A program made the position numbers and the translations under genes. The notes beneath the pieces are model-generated. The model was not told the DNA's origin and did no database searches. It saw only the letters and a program-made list of their open reading frames with translations. Below are positions 12,506-26,634 of a DNA stretch of 64,000 nt, piece after piece (the stretch's first letter is position 1; every line of letters begins with the position of its first letter). The stretch comes from Ecdyonurus torrentis. Its lineage: Eukaryota > Arthropoda > Insecta > Ephemeroptera > Heptageniidae. The DNA is taken from assembly GCA_949318235.1 (NCBI GenBank), contig OX439127.1, positions 24,836,815 to 24,900,814 on the forward strand. Direction: 5' to 3'.

Positions 12506-12618
12506 TAGCTCTGGACAAAATTTTGAGAACGATTTGTATAGGCAACCACACTATGCTATCTTCATGAGAAAATGCAGCGGCCGCCGCTGCCCCGTTCTTA
12601 AACTTTTGGCCAGAGCTG
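12506..12618. mobile_element. Miniature inverted-repeat element, Tc1/mariner-like termini
   Basis: Terminal inverted repeats of 26 bp lie at 12506-12531 and 12593-12618 and match at 22 of 26 positions; the right end reads inward as CAGCTCTGGCCAAAAGTTTA. The right end is followed by TA (12619-12620), the target expected for Tc1/mariner elements; the matching left TA has become TT. The centre is about 60 bases, has no coding capacity, and includes an unusually G+C-rich GCGGCCGCCGCTGCCCC stretch. Known: Tc1/mariner termini often begin CAGT/CAGC and contain CCAAAAGTTT-like words. Assignment to that superfamily is inferred from these ends only. Confidence 0.7.
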
Positions 12619-13863
12619 TACTTATTTAGAAATACCAAAATATGTATTTAAATTTAATAGATATTTTATTTCATTTTGAAATACTAACTGTATTGGTCGT
12701 TTGGACGACCAAACTAGATTGTTAATACTTTTTTTATTAACAAATTATAGATTATCATTTCATCCACAGTCTAGTTACCATCATAGTGAAAACCACTTTA
12801 TACGATGGTACGCACCTGTATTACGAGATTGGGCATATAAGCAATGCGGTACATATTGTTTATATTTTCTTATTGTTAAATTGTTTTTTTGAATCTACGT
12901 AAAGTAGTTCCACACATACGTATGCGTAGTTTTTGTTTTAAACTTTAATCATGTTATTATATTTATAGAATATTAATCACCTTTAAATATTATATTATAT
13001 TATTATATAGTTATGTATTATTTTTATTAAACAAAAAGACTAGCTCATGGGATATAAGCTACCGTATGTTTATAATTCCTATATAATCCTGTTGAAGAGA
13101 AAGCCGCTCTACAAGCAAGCTGGCGAGAAGTTGTTGTATACACGTATCCGAATTATATATAGATATTAAAGGCTATACATCTATATAATATAGGTATACT
13201 CTGTCATTAATTGTAAATCATTAGATAATTGTGTGTAACCGCACCAATGACAAGAACATAAATGCGAACTGAGCAGTTATACGTATTATAGATTACGTTA
13301 TGGCTGAGGAACATCGATTACTGAAACCAATCGATCAAAAGTTGTAAATCTGAATTTACATATTGACACTTAACGATGAGATAATTATATGTAAAAAAAT
13401 TTTAAGGAATTACCTTTCTATGTTTTAATTATAAACCTTTGAAATTTTAAGTCCAGAAGACTCCATGCAAATTTCAATAATTTTTGTCTCATATATCAAA
13501 GGATCTAACAATTTTAACACACTTTAATCATTAACTTACAAACGACACAAAATAGTTCAACTTTTCAAACAAGCCTATATTAAATACCACCTTACACCCT
13601 AAAATACTGTACAGTACACTTAACCCATCAAGGATTGACCACAGTCTCTAATCAAAACCGGTCAAAATATGTATTGCAAACTACAAGGTAGGTGATTTTT
13701 ACTATAAGCTGAATGTTCTGTATAATGAAATTATCAGTTTATAGGTTTCATTTTTATTTTCAGTTTTATTTGTCTTAATTACGTTATATTGATGGATTAT
13801 AAGTCATTATAGCAATTTCATGTATAATATTTTATTGTTTTATAAAACGCTCCAGTAAAATTG

Positions 13864-13922
13864 AAAAAAAAAAAAAGAAAAAAAGAAAAGAAAGAAAAAA
13901 AGAAAAAGAAAAAGAAAAAAAA
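13864..13922 (+). repeat. A-rich/AAAAG tract
   Basis: Purine-only stretch of A runs with scattered G. Confidence 0.9.
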
Positions 13923-14353
13923 GTTCAGTGCTGTTATTTCATTCTTATACCTAATCCTGCTTTTAGTTTGCTTTTATAATAATTACTGTGTGTATATGTA
14001 TATATATATATATATATATATACGAAAATGAGATATTCAATTTAAATACTACTGTGCCTGTATTAACATGACTTTATTTTTTTTTTTTTCAATCGATTCT
14101 TACTACGCATGGATAATGACGATTTAAAATACTCTTCTACTGCCATGTTATAAAAATTAGTGTAAATATTAATTAGTTAATTAATAATAATAACTTTTTT
14201 TATCTATACGCTAATATTGTAAAATTAGTTAATTTTATGTTGAGAAAATAATTATTGTATTTATATTATGCAAAAATTATTATGTGAATAATGTAACACT
14301 ATGGTGTTATTTCCTAATGAAACAAAAATATTTTCTTAAGGTGCGTTCACCCT

Positions 14354-14373
14354 TCTCTCTCTCTCTCTCTTTC
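14354..14373 (+). repeat. Short (CT)n tract
   Basis: About 10 CT units, upstream of an opposite-sense GA array. Confidence 0.9.
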
Positions 14374-14420
14374 TCAAACCAATTTCTAGCTATATTACTT
14401 CTCAATTTATCACGTAAATG

Positions 14421-14472
14421 GGAGAGAGAGAGAAAGCGAGGGAGGAAGAGAAACGTAGAAAGAGGGAATGTG

Positions 14473-14555
<83 letters not shown>
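14421..14555 (+). repeat. (GA)n microsatellite with degenerate leader
   Basis: Imperfect GA-rich leader (14421-14466), then a pure GA array (14477-14555). Confidence 0.95.
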
Positions 14556-14558
<3 letters not shown>

Positions 14559-15555
14559 TTACGTGTCGTATTTTTCAAGTGAGCACGTCCAATAAAAAAA
14601 AATCACAATTTAGTTTAGATTTGTGTCATTACATTGATGCAGTATACCGACCAGTGTTCTCTTCAATCCACTCGAGTTAGATGAACAAGATGATCCCTCT
14701 TTACTTTTACACAACTTCTCTTACCCAATTTTTTTTTTTTTTTTTTTTAACGTGACTCGTCTCTAATTTGATGAAACTTTTCGTACTAGCAAAGATTTAA
14801 GAACTCGATTGCTCCCTACAACTGAAGAATATAAATATCTTGTGATGATATACCAAGCAATTTACGTCAATGTTATAAAAAAATATATATCTTCTCAAAA
14901 ATGTTCGTTATAAATATTACATGATATTTCAAAATAATAACCATAAAAAAAAAAATAAAAAATAAAGAAAAAGTAATTTGTTAAATTTTGTTATTTATTT
15001 TAAGTTTAGTTTATGACTCAAATTTATTTTTACAGACACTGTGGGAGAAAATTAAATTAAAATAAAATTGTTACGTAGACACATTTTACTTCATTGGTTT
15101 CAATATTAATTTGTATTCCTCACTCGTGTTATTTCTTATTAATTTAAATCCTTTCATCATTTTAGTGTTCTACATTGATCTTCTAATTTACCTTTACCAA
15201 CTAGCACGTGTTGGTTACAAATTGTAAATTCTACGTCTATTAGTTATTCTGAACTTTCACTATATCTAGCTTAATTACGACTTTGATTTCTATTATTGTA
15301 GTGTATTATTGTGAAAAATATTACAAATACTACTTTTTATCTTTAGTATACAGTCTGAAAGTTGCTTATAATGTTTTACACAATGGATATTCATATTATC
15401 CACTAAATATAAGATCTTTACCACAATTCACAACATTTCCGATCACATTTATGTTATGTACGTACACGGAAAACTTAAATATAAGAAATTATTCAGTTTT
15501 ATAGAAGTAACACTTTAGTACAAAGCAATAACTTGGTTCATAAAAGTTTGAACAG

Positions 15556-15740
15556 TGATTGCTTATGTTTACTCAAAGTACGGAAAAGAAAGTGCCGGAA
15601 GAGGAAACCACGTGACGGTAAAAGTGGGAGAAACCTTGGTGCCAGCAGCAAGCAAACCTGCTACCTCCTACTGCTACCGTCACGTGGTTTCCTCTTCCGG
15701 CCACTTCCTTTTCTCTATTTTGAGTAAACATAAGCAATCA
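15556..15740. mobile_element. 185-bp foldback (inverted-repeat) element
   Basis: Left arm 15556-15620 and right arm 15675-15740 are inverted copies about 65 bp long, differing by about four substitutions and one inserted base. Both outer ends read TGATTGCTTATGTTTACTCA inward. Each arm contains CCGGAAGAGGAAACCACGTG, with an E-box CACGTG at 15609-15614 and 15681-15686. The 54-base loop (15621-15674) is G+C-rich for this window. A 10-bp direct repeat CAATAACTTG occurs at 15526-15535 and 15739-15748, but the left one sits 20 bp outside the arm, so it is at best an imperfect target duplication. Open frames crossing the element are by-products of the arms. It could be a miniature transposon, a foldback element or a hairpin-forming transcript source. 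Confidence 0.75.
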
Positions 15741-16681
15741 ATAACTTGTTAGTATAAACGTTATTTCTTCAGCGGTTAATAGTTAGCTCTTTAGATCATA
15801 AAAAAACTTTGTATATATTTAACAAATTAAAAAAAAATCTAAATAGTAACTCTTTTGTTACTCTTTCTCCGTGTAATATATTATAACGTGACGCAAAAAT
15901 GTGCCCAAACTGAAAAACGTGGAGGTTACGTGACAATTGTTCAAGTTACATCTGATTATATACCAAAAACACAAACTTAAAGCTATACAAATCACATTGA
16001 ACTTAACTATAAAACTGCATTTTTTTTCATGCAGCCACGACAAAAATTATATAATATAACATGTTACGTAATTTTCAAAAGTTATTACTAATAACTTGCA
16101 AAAATTACTTATTAATAATAACTTATTAGGCATTTCTGATCTACTTACTATTAAAATACCACAGTTTTTATTTATTCAGGCTTTTAAAAGTAGATGAGAG
16201 CAATTTTGTGTAAACAGACAAATAAACAAAAACAAAAAGACAAATAAACAAACAAATAAAGAAAAAACTTTAAAAAATATTAGATATTGTTGTACGAACA
16301 TTATCCGTCCGTAAAATCATAGGCTGCGGGTGTCATCTGCAAGTGTACCAAGTTTCATAACTATAGAATGAAATGCACTAAATTATATCCTTTAAATCCC
16401 GTACTATTATAGATTCCGATGCAAATTTTAGTACAGTAGTTTATCATTGCAAAATAAGTTATTCACTGCACATGCATTTATGATTTTATTATTATTATAT
16501 TTTAATTAAAAAAAATTAAATCATATTATAAAGAATTATTTTATCAATTCAATTACCATAAAAACAAAAGCGAGTTATTATTATATTTTTATAAAATCAT
16601 GTCTAGTTTTAATTAAAAAATTAAAAAAAAAAAAAAAAAAAACGCTGATAAAAATGTGACTATTAATATATGTTTTAAAGA

Positions 16682-16831
<150 letters not shown>

Positions 16832-18202
16832 TAAAATACCTCGTATTTTAATTGTAAGTATGATATAAGCTTAAATTATTTCTTTTTTTAATACCTTTTT
16901 GAAATAAAATATTAATACATAAAAAATAAAAATTCTCTTCGCTATCATAATTTTAGTAACACATTTTTTTCCAGGTGGATTCATTTCAAACATTTACTGC
17001 TCTGGTTTAAATCAATAGTATGAATTACTGAGAAAAAAATGTCATTTTTATTCTTTCAATAAGTTACAAATCTATGATATTATTATTATATCTTTTGACA
17101 TAAAAAAAGTTAAATCAAATAACTTTGAAATCACCTTTTCCTTAATATTAGAAAAGAATATTATTATCATTACATTAAAAAGAAGAAAAAAAGTCTTTCG
17201 ATATTTTACGGCTTTATATTCAAAAGTTTAAAAGCACAAGAAAAGAAAATTATAATAAAGAAGAAAATTTATAAATTTATTTGTCAAAGTTTTTATGAGT
17301 TTTTTTGTTATTCATGCTTATTGAAACTCATAATGAGGTATTTTTATAACAACAAATAAAAACAACTTTATTTTCCAATATTTCAATGTTTCTTTACAAA
17401 TTTAATGGTACATAAAAAAAATGTATAATATATATTATATTTATATACTCTGTTGAATATTATATTATAAAGTGTTGTAAAACTATGATTAAATTTTGTT
17501 CAAAAGGAGAGAGAAATGAAATAGCAATAATATAGTTGAATGATTTTGGTAATTGAAACTCCATTAAGCGAAGCAGATATTAATTTACGTCATGTACGTA
17601 AATAAGTTACTTCACACCAGATGAAATCTGCAATTTTATGAAAAGTAAATAAAAAAAAAAGTTCATTATCTCCCTTGTTATTTTATTTACAATAATATTA
17701 ATACTAGCCTTTTTTTTATCATTTTTAATCCAAAATTTGTAATATTTGTTTTCTTTATCTACTGTTACGAGCTTAGTGATTAAATTGTTTACTCAATACT
17801 TTTATAAACGGGGAAAAAAATGAAATTGATCACGAAATTTGCAAAAAGAAAATAATGTTATTTGTATCTAATGAAAGTCATTAATTTGCTTTATAATTCA
17901 ATTCATGCAACAAACTATTGATCCAATCTAAAATAAAATAGTAATGATAATAATATTAACAACAACATTATAGTTTCATATCATAAAATAAATGATAATC
18001 GTCTATACGGAATTGCCATTTAAAACTACTTTGCATTTCTATGCATATTTAATAAGACAAAAGATAAAGTAGTTATTTACATTATATATAGTTATTAATT
18101 TATGTATTGCATTATAATAGTGATATTAATAACGGGTCAACTTAGGGTCACATGCAACTTGGAAGAGGTCAATTACAGCCATGAATTTGTGTTTGTGAGT
18201 GT

Positions 18203-18228
18203 GATATATATATATATATATATATATA
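18203..18228 (+). repeat. (AT)n microsatellite
   Basis: About 13 AT units. Confidence 0.9.
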
Positions 18229-19913
18229 GTGCATATGATCATATTATGTATTATGTTGGAGATTTTACTCAATCAGCCTTGCCTTTAGGGTGGGGTTGTT
18301 ATGTATACGTTATATATATAATATACATGTTATAGAGAGTATGGGTTCATTGCACACGCACATACACAATATTGTGGAGAACGTGTTGCATGTGCTATAT
18401 ACACCAAAGTAAACTAAATCTAATGATATATCAAACTCATAGTGTTGTATATTATTTACATTTTATCATTAAATAAATTTACCACAATATTTAATATCAT
18501 TATCATCATGCACAAAAAAAAAGTAGTTATTTATAATATTGCTTTCATATATTATGTGTATATTTATGTATAATATATTTTTTTACAAGAAAATTCATTG
18601 GTTTTATTTTTATTTCATTTTATATGTGGTAGTTTTGAAATCTCAAGAATTTTAATAGTAATGTATTGTGTACAGTATACTTGAAAATGATTGTGCTAGA
18701 TTTTTGTGTTTTCTCTTTGTAGTATTCTCTTGTTCTGTTTTCCACTTTTCCTTTTCTCTTTCTCTGTTTCTCTTTGAGCTAAACTCATTTGGTCGTTAAG
18801 GGACATACTGACATACAGCTTCACCAATAAGCAGCTCATAAAGCTAAAGCTTAAATTGCTTTCACTGAAGTTGTTTCCTGCTACTTTTGACTTTGCTGTT
18901 GCCCTCTCTGTACTGTACTTACATTATAGTATACGTTTGTATAGCCTGCGTGACTTTTTGTAATAGTACACAATTGCAACATTTTAAACACTTCTAAGTA
19001 GTAAATTTTAATATCAAACCTCTGAGGTGCATGACATATTTAACATTATTTTAATTTTTATATCAATTTCGAGAGTTTATTTTTTTTTCTCCGTCTTTCT
19101 TCTCCTTTTTCTTCTTCTTTTATTTATTTATTTTTTTTTTTTTGTATTTTTTTAGAGGTGCTTTACACGATTCTTACTCGGCTTTACATCATTAGCACGC
19201 TTTACTAGCTTGGAAAAGAGATTGCATCTTACACATTTTATGACTTGGAAAAAAGTACTAATACAGTTAAACTTAAATAAAATCTGATTGTATAAAACTA
19301 TACTGCAGCTTTTGTTATCTTGAAAAAAATTCGGTCTTTCTAGTGTATTTTACGAGGGTAAATTATTAACTATTTATTTAATCCACATTCTGAATGTATT
19401 TTTTAATTATTGTAAGCTTGCTTGAAAAAATAATAAAAATTAAAATAAAATATCCTTGTAATCAGAAACAGAAAAAAATATCGATTTCTTTGCACTATTA
19501 TTACGGGTTACCTTTTTGGATAATTGTATGTGAACAAGCGTGAAGGTGAAGCGTGATATTTAAAAATAAAAATTAGACTCAAAATTATATGCAATTTGTT
19601 AATTATTTACCCCCATCATATGCTACGTTTATATATATATATATATATATATATAATACATTTTATACTTGTTATAATTTTATATAATTACGCAAGAAAC
19701 AAAATAGTAAGATGAAAAAATATAATAACAAGGCTATGTTATATCATTTTGCGTTTACATTAACATATGATTATTTACCTTTATTATTTTAGTTAATTAA
19801 CTTAAAATAATAGCCCATAGGATCTTCACTACATTATATACTTCTCAAATATTGATCTCAAAATTAATATACTAACGTTTAAATGGTTAATAATTAATTA
19901 GAGTGATAGAAAG

Positions 19914-19940
19914 TGAGAGAGAGAGAGAGAGAGAGAGAGT
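19914..19940 (+). repeat. (GA)n microsatellite
   Basis: About 13 GA units. Confidence 0.9.
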
Positions 19941-20103
19941 ACTGTACATATATGCTTATGCTATATGTATGTATGTTCGTACAATGTCAGCATTTCACAT
20001 GATAATAGGTTTATATACACAAATTTATATGGATAAAAATTCTCTTAATATTTGTATAATGCAATTTGTTTGGCATGGTTAATATTAAAATCGTTACTAA
20101 TGC

Positions 20104-20178
20104 AAAAAAAAAAAAAAAAAAAAAAAAATTGACAAAGAAGAAGAAGAAAAATATAGATTTAAAATTATATTTAACTGA

Positions 20179-20206
<28 letters not shown>
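20104..20206 (+). repeat. Two poly(A) runs
   Basis: A runs at 20104-20128 and 20180-20206, separated by GAAGAAGAAG-type sequence; possible nested retroposon tails. Confidence 0.9.
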
Positions 20207-20211
<5 letters not shown>

Positions 20212-22149
20212 GTTATTTCTAGAAGGTTTGATAAAATTGAAGGCAAAGAAGCTTAATATAGTTGAGTAGCTATTATTGATTTGTGTTTTAAGATATTTTG
20301 AAGCAATGAGTACGCACAAACACTCTTCATCAGATCTGGCAACAGTATTGACTTGTGTCAAGATGTTTAAGCTCAAAATATCACTGAGTATAACGCTTAT
20401 AACGCTCGTGTAATATTTCAACCATCCATTGACTTTACAACATATTTCTTCATATTTATTGTTTGTTTTTTTAAGTTTCTTTTTATCTGGTTTCAATGAA
20501 TATTTAATATATTAAATATATATATATATTTTTCTAATGTATTAGATACAGATAACTTATATGATCAACGAAAGACATTATTATTTATAGGTAATTGTAA
20601 AGTGCACCTGAATAAAACAGTATTATAGGTTTGTTATAGATCACTTCAAAAATAAGCTCTTTGGACAGTTTGCTTACTATTTTATTTCTATTTGTATAGC
20701 CTGTGGTAATACCTCTTGACAGTATCATTTTTGTTATGTATACTGCAGTATTGTACACAATAAATTGTTGCGCGGAATACGTATCCATCATGAAACTTGC
20801 AAGTACCTACGGCTAAATCATTTCCCGCATTGGATGACTTCGTTATAAAGTTGCATTACTTATAAACATTCAATGCATTTTTTTTCAGTTAAGCCTATTT
20901 TTTATAATTTGAATTAAAATTATTAACATTTTGTCCTCGCTTATGTCATAGATTTGACAGAATACTCACAAGGACGAAAATAAATATGTATAATAATTAT
21001 GCTAACCTTATTTCAACAATATTTATTCATACCAACATAAGTTATGCTATATTGAATAATAAATCATACTACACAACATATAACACAGATATTGTAAAGC
21101 ATAATTATTTATGCAATTAAAAAAATAGTAATAATTTATGCTACATGACATAAATACAGCATTAATTACATAATTGTTAAATGAAAAATTAGAGAGGATC
21201 ATGTAAGTGGTTATGTACCTTTTTGTGGCCTCAATAAAAATCAATTATTATTATTATAATTCTTTTATCCATGCATATATTATATTATAATATACTTTGT
21301 ACAGAAAGTCTCATTAGTTGTATAATTACTAAGAAATTAAGTTCTATTCTTGAATAATAACATGACGATTCTTGATACAAAAGTTGATTGAATTTGAACA
21401 CAAACATTAACTTTTATTATATTTTTTAATATAAATTTACTATGTTTGAAATTGATTATAATAATCAATTCAACATGGAATAAAATTATATATTATTATT
21501 CATTATTTAAACATTATTAATTATTTAAAATAATTACTTTTATTGATATTATTATTACTATTTAAATAATAATTTGATTAATTTATAAAATTATATTTGA
21601 GGTAAATATTAAGTGAATTAATTTAGATTATTAGTGACTAAATTATAAACTTGTATAGTGTTAAATTTAATACAATTTTGAAATATTTATCATTTAATAT
21701 TTACATTGTTTGAAATTTTGTTTCATATTATTGAATTTTATTCTGAAAGGTGTTGGTGTAGAGAGTGAAAGAGAGGGACTAAATTTTTTTTTTCTTTTCT
21801 TTCAAATCCATTTAATGGTTGAATTTTTAGAGGGTGTTCCTAAAATACCACTCCAATTTGTTTGCGTGGTACGTTAAAGGAATGGTGTGTTGGATGTAAA
21901 GAAGAGTGAAAGGTATTTCATTAAAATTACCAAAGGACACAAGATTGAATAACCTTCTTTCTATATAAAGCAAGAATAAAATTGAAAGGAAAATAAAAAA
22001 AGAAGAAGAAAAAGAAAAAAATACTGAGTTATTAAAAAAGACTTTAAAAAAAATCTGTAACAAAATATTTTTTTTATAATATTGGCAGAAATAAAATGAA
22101 AAGAAATGACAAAAGTTTCAATATTCTAATTTAAGAATTTAATTAAAAG

Positions 22150-22151
<2 letters not shown>

Positions 22152-22192
<41 letters not shown>
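22152..22192 (+). repeat. (AT)n microsatellite
   Basis: About 20 AT units. Confidence 0.95.
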
Positions 22193-22197
<5 letters not shown>

Positions 22198-22941
22198 TTA
22201 ACTTGGAAATTATGTTCTTTTTCATGTAATATACGTACAATTCTACTTTTAAATAAAAAGAAACTATGTAATTGTTGTACAGTGTGTGTATTGCACTGAA
22301 AGTAATGTCCAACATTTCACTAAATATTGACATAACCTGCTTTACTTTTTGTTAGTAGAAAAGTTTTTGTGCTTGCAATAAAGTAACAAACATTGTTAAA
22401 AACCTTTTGCTTTGCTTCGTAACTTATGTAATACTGCGCCCATCATAATGTATACGTTACGTACCATTATTAACGTAATACCTTCCTTTTTTGAAACTCA
22501 CTTTAAGTAATAACTAATAATAAAATTCCTTTTTACGGGTAATCAAATTTCAGTATAATAGCAGTGTGTAATTAGTATAAAAGTAAAGGGTTTTAAAACT
22601 ATATTATATATTTATATTATAAACGTGAATTTTCATGCATTTTAATTAAAAAATTCTAAATATAACGACGTTATGCATAGCTGAAATGTAAACTCAAATT
22701 ATGATAAAAAAATTAAGTATTACATAAAAAAAAAAAAATGTTGCGTTTCTTAAAGATTTTGATTTATATTGTATTTATGCTATGTACAATATTATGTAGC
22801 TTAAGAACGCCTTATCATGATTTTTGTTATTGAAAAAATTAATACCGCTTTGATAACTCAAGAGTAAGCTATTCAATTAATATCTAACATCTCTTAACTT
22901 GTAACCATAGTAAAACCATAAAGTAAAAAATAAAAATAAAT

Positions 22942-22946
<5 letters not shown>

Positions 22947-22982
<36 letters not shown>
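22947..22982 (+). repeat. (GA)n microsatellite after an A-rich leader
   Basis: A TAAAAAA leader grows into about 17 GA units, again an A-rich stretch running into a GA array. Confidence 0.95.
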
Positions 22983-22986
<4 letters not shown>

Positions 22987-23583
22987 GGAAAGTTTCAAAT
23001 ATCTCAAAATATTTGCTGATGAAAAAAGTGAGTTCCTTTGAGAAAAAAATTACATATTGGTAAGATCTTAAATTTTATTAATTATTGTCCTAGTTTCTGG
23101 AGTAGAAAATAAATACGTAAATAAAAATTGGGCACAGGATGGTCAAATTTGTCACCCACAAGAAATGTTTCCAAGTATTTATAAGTATACATAGTAAATA
23201 ATACTATGTATATATTATATACTATAAGAGAGATTTTCTTATTTATTTTTTAAACTTTTGAATAATTTTTTTATGGAACTAAAAATAAATTTTTCTAAAT
23301 GAAAAGTAAATAAATTATATTCTTACTTAAGTGTCTTTTATCTTGTGAATTTGTAGACAACATGGGTTTAAGCTAAGATAAATAAAATGCTTTTGTGTCG
23401 TCGTTGTACAAGACAAAAGTAGAGATTAAAAACTCGTACAAGACTATAGAAATAAAAAGATTTTTCCGAGTCACCAAAATTTATGTTTTTCTTTTTATTT
23501 TATAAGTGTGTGTGTGCGTTGACATTCAAGCTTTTATAAAATTGTAGGCACAGATCTTAGATATATCCTCTAAGAGAGAAAAG

Positions 23584-23595
23584 TAGAGAGTAGAG

Positions 23596-23671
<76 letters not shown>

Positions 23672-23676
23672 AGAGA
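23584..23676 (+). repeat. (GA)n microsatellite with GAGTA units
   Basis: Starts with three TAGAGAG units, then a pure GA array of about 68 bases, then one GAAGA step. Confidence 0.95.
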
Positions 23677-24157
23677 TGTGTACATCTTCCGTGAGGTTTT
23701 ATAATAAGCCTTGTAGTTCATCAAAATTTTAAACTGCCTTTTTTTTTATCTCTATAGTGAGTTTATTTTTTAAACTAATTTTCATTTAATTCACTAACTG
23801 TTTATTTAACTAAAATAACAACCAATTTACTCTTTATTGCCTCTATTTAATTGCTTAACTTTTAAGAGCGTTTTAATGTTTTTTAATTAATCGCAAACTT
23901 AATGATGTCAGTCTACTGTATCAGGAACTTTTTATTGTAAGACGGCCTGTTTTCATTTTCTGACTCAACAGCTTTAATGTTACACATAAATAGATTTTAT
24001 ATTGAAATATTTTTTATTTATTGCTGCATTATATGAATAGAATTAGGATTACACTTTCTTAACAAATTTCGTTTTATTAAAAAAAAAAAAAATTAAAATT
24101 GTACAAAGTTTTAGTTTATTTTGTTGAATAAGTAATGATTATGTATTATTAAAGGTT

Positions 24158-24158
<1 letters not shown>

Positions 24159-24189
<31 letters not shown>

Positions 24190-24193
24190 GCTC
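24159..24193 (+). repeat. (CT)n microsatellite, interrupted
   Basis: CT array with TTT and CG interruptions. Confidence 0.9.
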
Positions 24194-25874
24194 TACCTCT
24201 TTAACACTGTCATATTTAAAGAATACGAATCATAGGAATAGATGATAGGGATTTGAATGATAGGATAGAAATTTTGAAGTTCGTGACAATCATATATATT
24301 ATGATATATTATAATATATACTAATATAATATACACACACTTTAGCATTCAAATCTGAAAAACGTCTGGAACGGAAAACGTCACATTTTTTTATATAGAG
24401 TTCAAATTGACGTATATCCAATTGAGCAGCTTCAATCACTGCTTATTTTATACCCTTGCATAGAAAAGTTCAAAATTACCTTGGAAATTAATATACAGTA
24501 TATGCACGAAATTGTTTGTAAGATTCTTAAAATTAAATTGTTAAAGATTTAAAATCTTAGAAAAAGCGGCGTAGAATAGGAATATTTCAATTCTTATACT
24601 GTGGTTTCTGTATAGATATCCCAATATTAAATGTCTGCTACGTATATCTCTACTGCATCATATTTATTTCAACTAACAATTTGAATTCTATATTTTACCA
24701 ATATAGAGCCAACAGGTTGCATTTTGATATAAATGTAATTTGCTGTCCAATTAAAATATATAAAACTATCGTATAAGTAAAAAATGGATCATTAAATAAT
24801 ACATTTATTTTATTTGGGTCCATATATAAATAACTATAAACATTGAAAGAGTTGCATGTTTTCATTATTTAGGTCACATTAAAGATAAAACTGATAAAAT
24901 TTAGGTTTGAAAAGATAACCACTGTCTTCAAGGGTTTGAGGGATGGCTTCTATAAATAATAATGTTCTTTTACCAATAATTATAATTAAAAACTTTATGA
25001 AGGTGTTGTGAGAGCTTCACAGCACTATTTCTTACATAATTGATTTTTTTTTTAACGAATAAAGCTATAGAAGAATTTAACATAAAATATATTATTACGC
25101 TCAACAACTCTTAATTAAGCCCTTAATTTTTAGATTTAAGGGTCTCCAAGGGTCAGAGGAGTTTGGGTATTGTGGCTTAAGGTAACCGCTAGAATCTTAA
25201 GTATAAAATGTATGTTGTTTCATTGCTCTAGACTGAAATACATAAGCACACCTTTTAAACTTATAGGAGGTTGCTTTAAGACTGTTTAATATCTCTTACT
25301 CCAAGAAAGGCTTCAAAACTTCATTTTCACAGGGATTGCAGAGGAGATATATCCGCAGTTTTTTGTTCCCTTCAAATTTTTTTCCTCCACAGAAAATGAA
25401 ATTGTTTTTTTAGAAAAATGCTAAAAATTTATTGTTTAAAAACTTTGCGGGTCATTGGTTGAATGGTGTCTGTTATGTGTTTGTTCATTGTGGATAGATC
25501 TATATTTGAGTTGTTCTTCTACATTAACTCTATCAATTCTAGATTTCTCTACCAACGAAACATGCAAAGTATTGAAACGGTTTTTGCAGGCATTAATTTT
25601 ATTAACGAAGAGGGTGACCGACTTGGACTGGAAATCGTTAAAAGAGGAACTATATTTTCACAATAATTCTTTGTAAATTCTTTATTTCCACCAAAAAAAA
25701 CACTATAATTATCAAATGCAATCGAGTAAATTTTAAAAAATGTTTCTTTTTTTATTTTTTTTTTGTTGCGAAAAATATTTTGATAATATTTTTAATTAAA
25801 AAAAATCTAATTTGACTAAAATTTGCAGCTAAAATTGAAATTTCCACATTTACATGTAATCTTTAAAGTGAAAT

Positions 25875-26012
25875 AACTTAAATATTTGATCGTGTTTTCA
25901 AATGTTTGACGTAGATAAACTTTGAAGTACTATTTCTTCTTTACTTTGTGTTAATATTATAAATCGCAAGTGTCTAGTTTACGAGATATAAGTCGGTCAC
26001 CTACTCCCTTAA
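25875..26012 (+). repeat. Dispersed repeat family B, copy 2
   Basis: Collinear match to 7255-7393, with CTTAAATATTTGATCGTG, ATGTTTGACG, TTCTTCTTTACTT, CGCAAGTGTCTAGTTTACGA and GAGATATAAGTCGGTCACC, ending CTCCCTTAA. No open frame spans it. Confidence 0.55.
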
Positions 26013-26561
26013 ATTGCAAAATCTCGGGTCTAATCAAATATTATAATATCTGTAATATAATATGTATAAAACGTTCTCTCCCTCTCTAATGCCTTAATGA
26101 AGTATCCGTAATGAAGTAATAAATACTCATATCAAGTTCAACTAAGCTTTGATATTTTAATTTAATAATTTTATTACTAATATTATTTTGTCCTATACAT
26201 TACCTGAATCTGCTCATACATAATAATACAGTATAATAAAGTTTGTTTATATTTACCCCGGCAATAAGTTTATCAAGTTACTATAATATTATAATTTACA
26301 CTGATCCTTGATTTAAGATGAGAGTTATATATTTAATAAAACTTTACTTTTGACTTCATTATAATACAATAATTTATCCAAGCAAATTTAATAAAAACAT
26401 TGCAGCTCATTTATGTATCAAAAATTCAAATTTGTATTCAATTTAACTTTTTTTTTCTTTTTTTTTACAATCATGACGATATTAATTAAATTCATTATTT
26501 TTTAATTAGAGTTTTTATGTGACAAGATTAAAATCTTAACATGTCCAAAAAAGCTAATTTG

Positions 26562-26563
<2 letters not shown>

Positions 26564-26627
<64 letters not shown>
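26564..26627 (+). repeat. (AT)n microsatellite
   Basis: About 32 AT units. Confidence 0.95.

Positions 26628-26634
<7 letters not shown>

Noticed and set aside
12084..12567. Long poly-Ser, poly-Leu and minus-strand poly-Lys open frames
   Set aside because: They are translations of the (CTT)n-poly(T) array in three frames.
15533..15752. Two overlapping open frames of about 65 codons
   Set aside because: They run through both arms and loop of the foldback element; the second half mirrors the first, so no protein is implied.
20179..20496. Minus-strand open frame of 105 codons with fairly complex composition
   Set aside because: It ends in a poly(A)-encoded Phe tract and resembles no protein I know; there are no splice or promoter signals. 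Kept only as an unlikely candidate.
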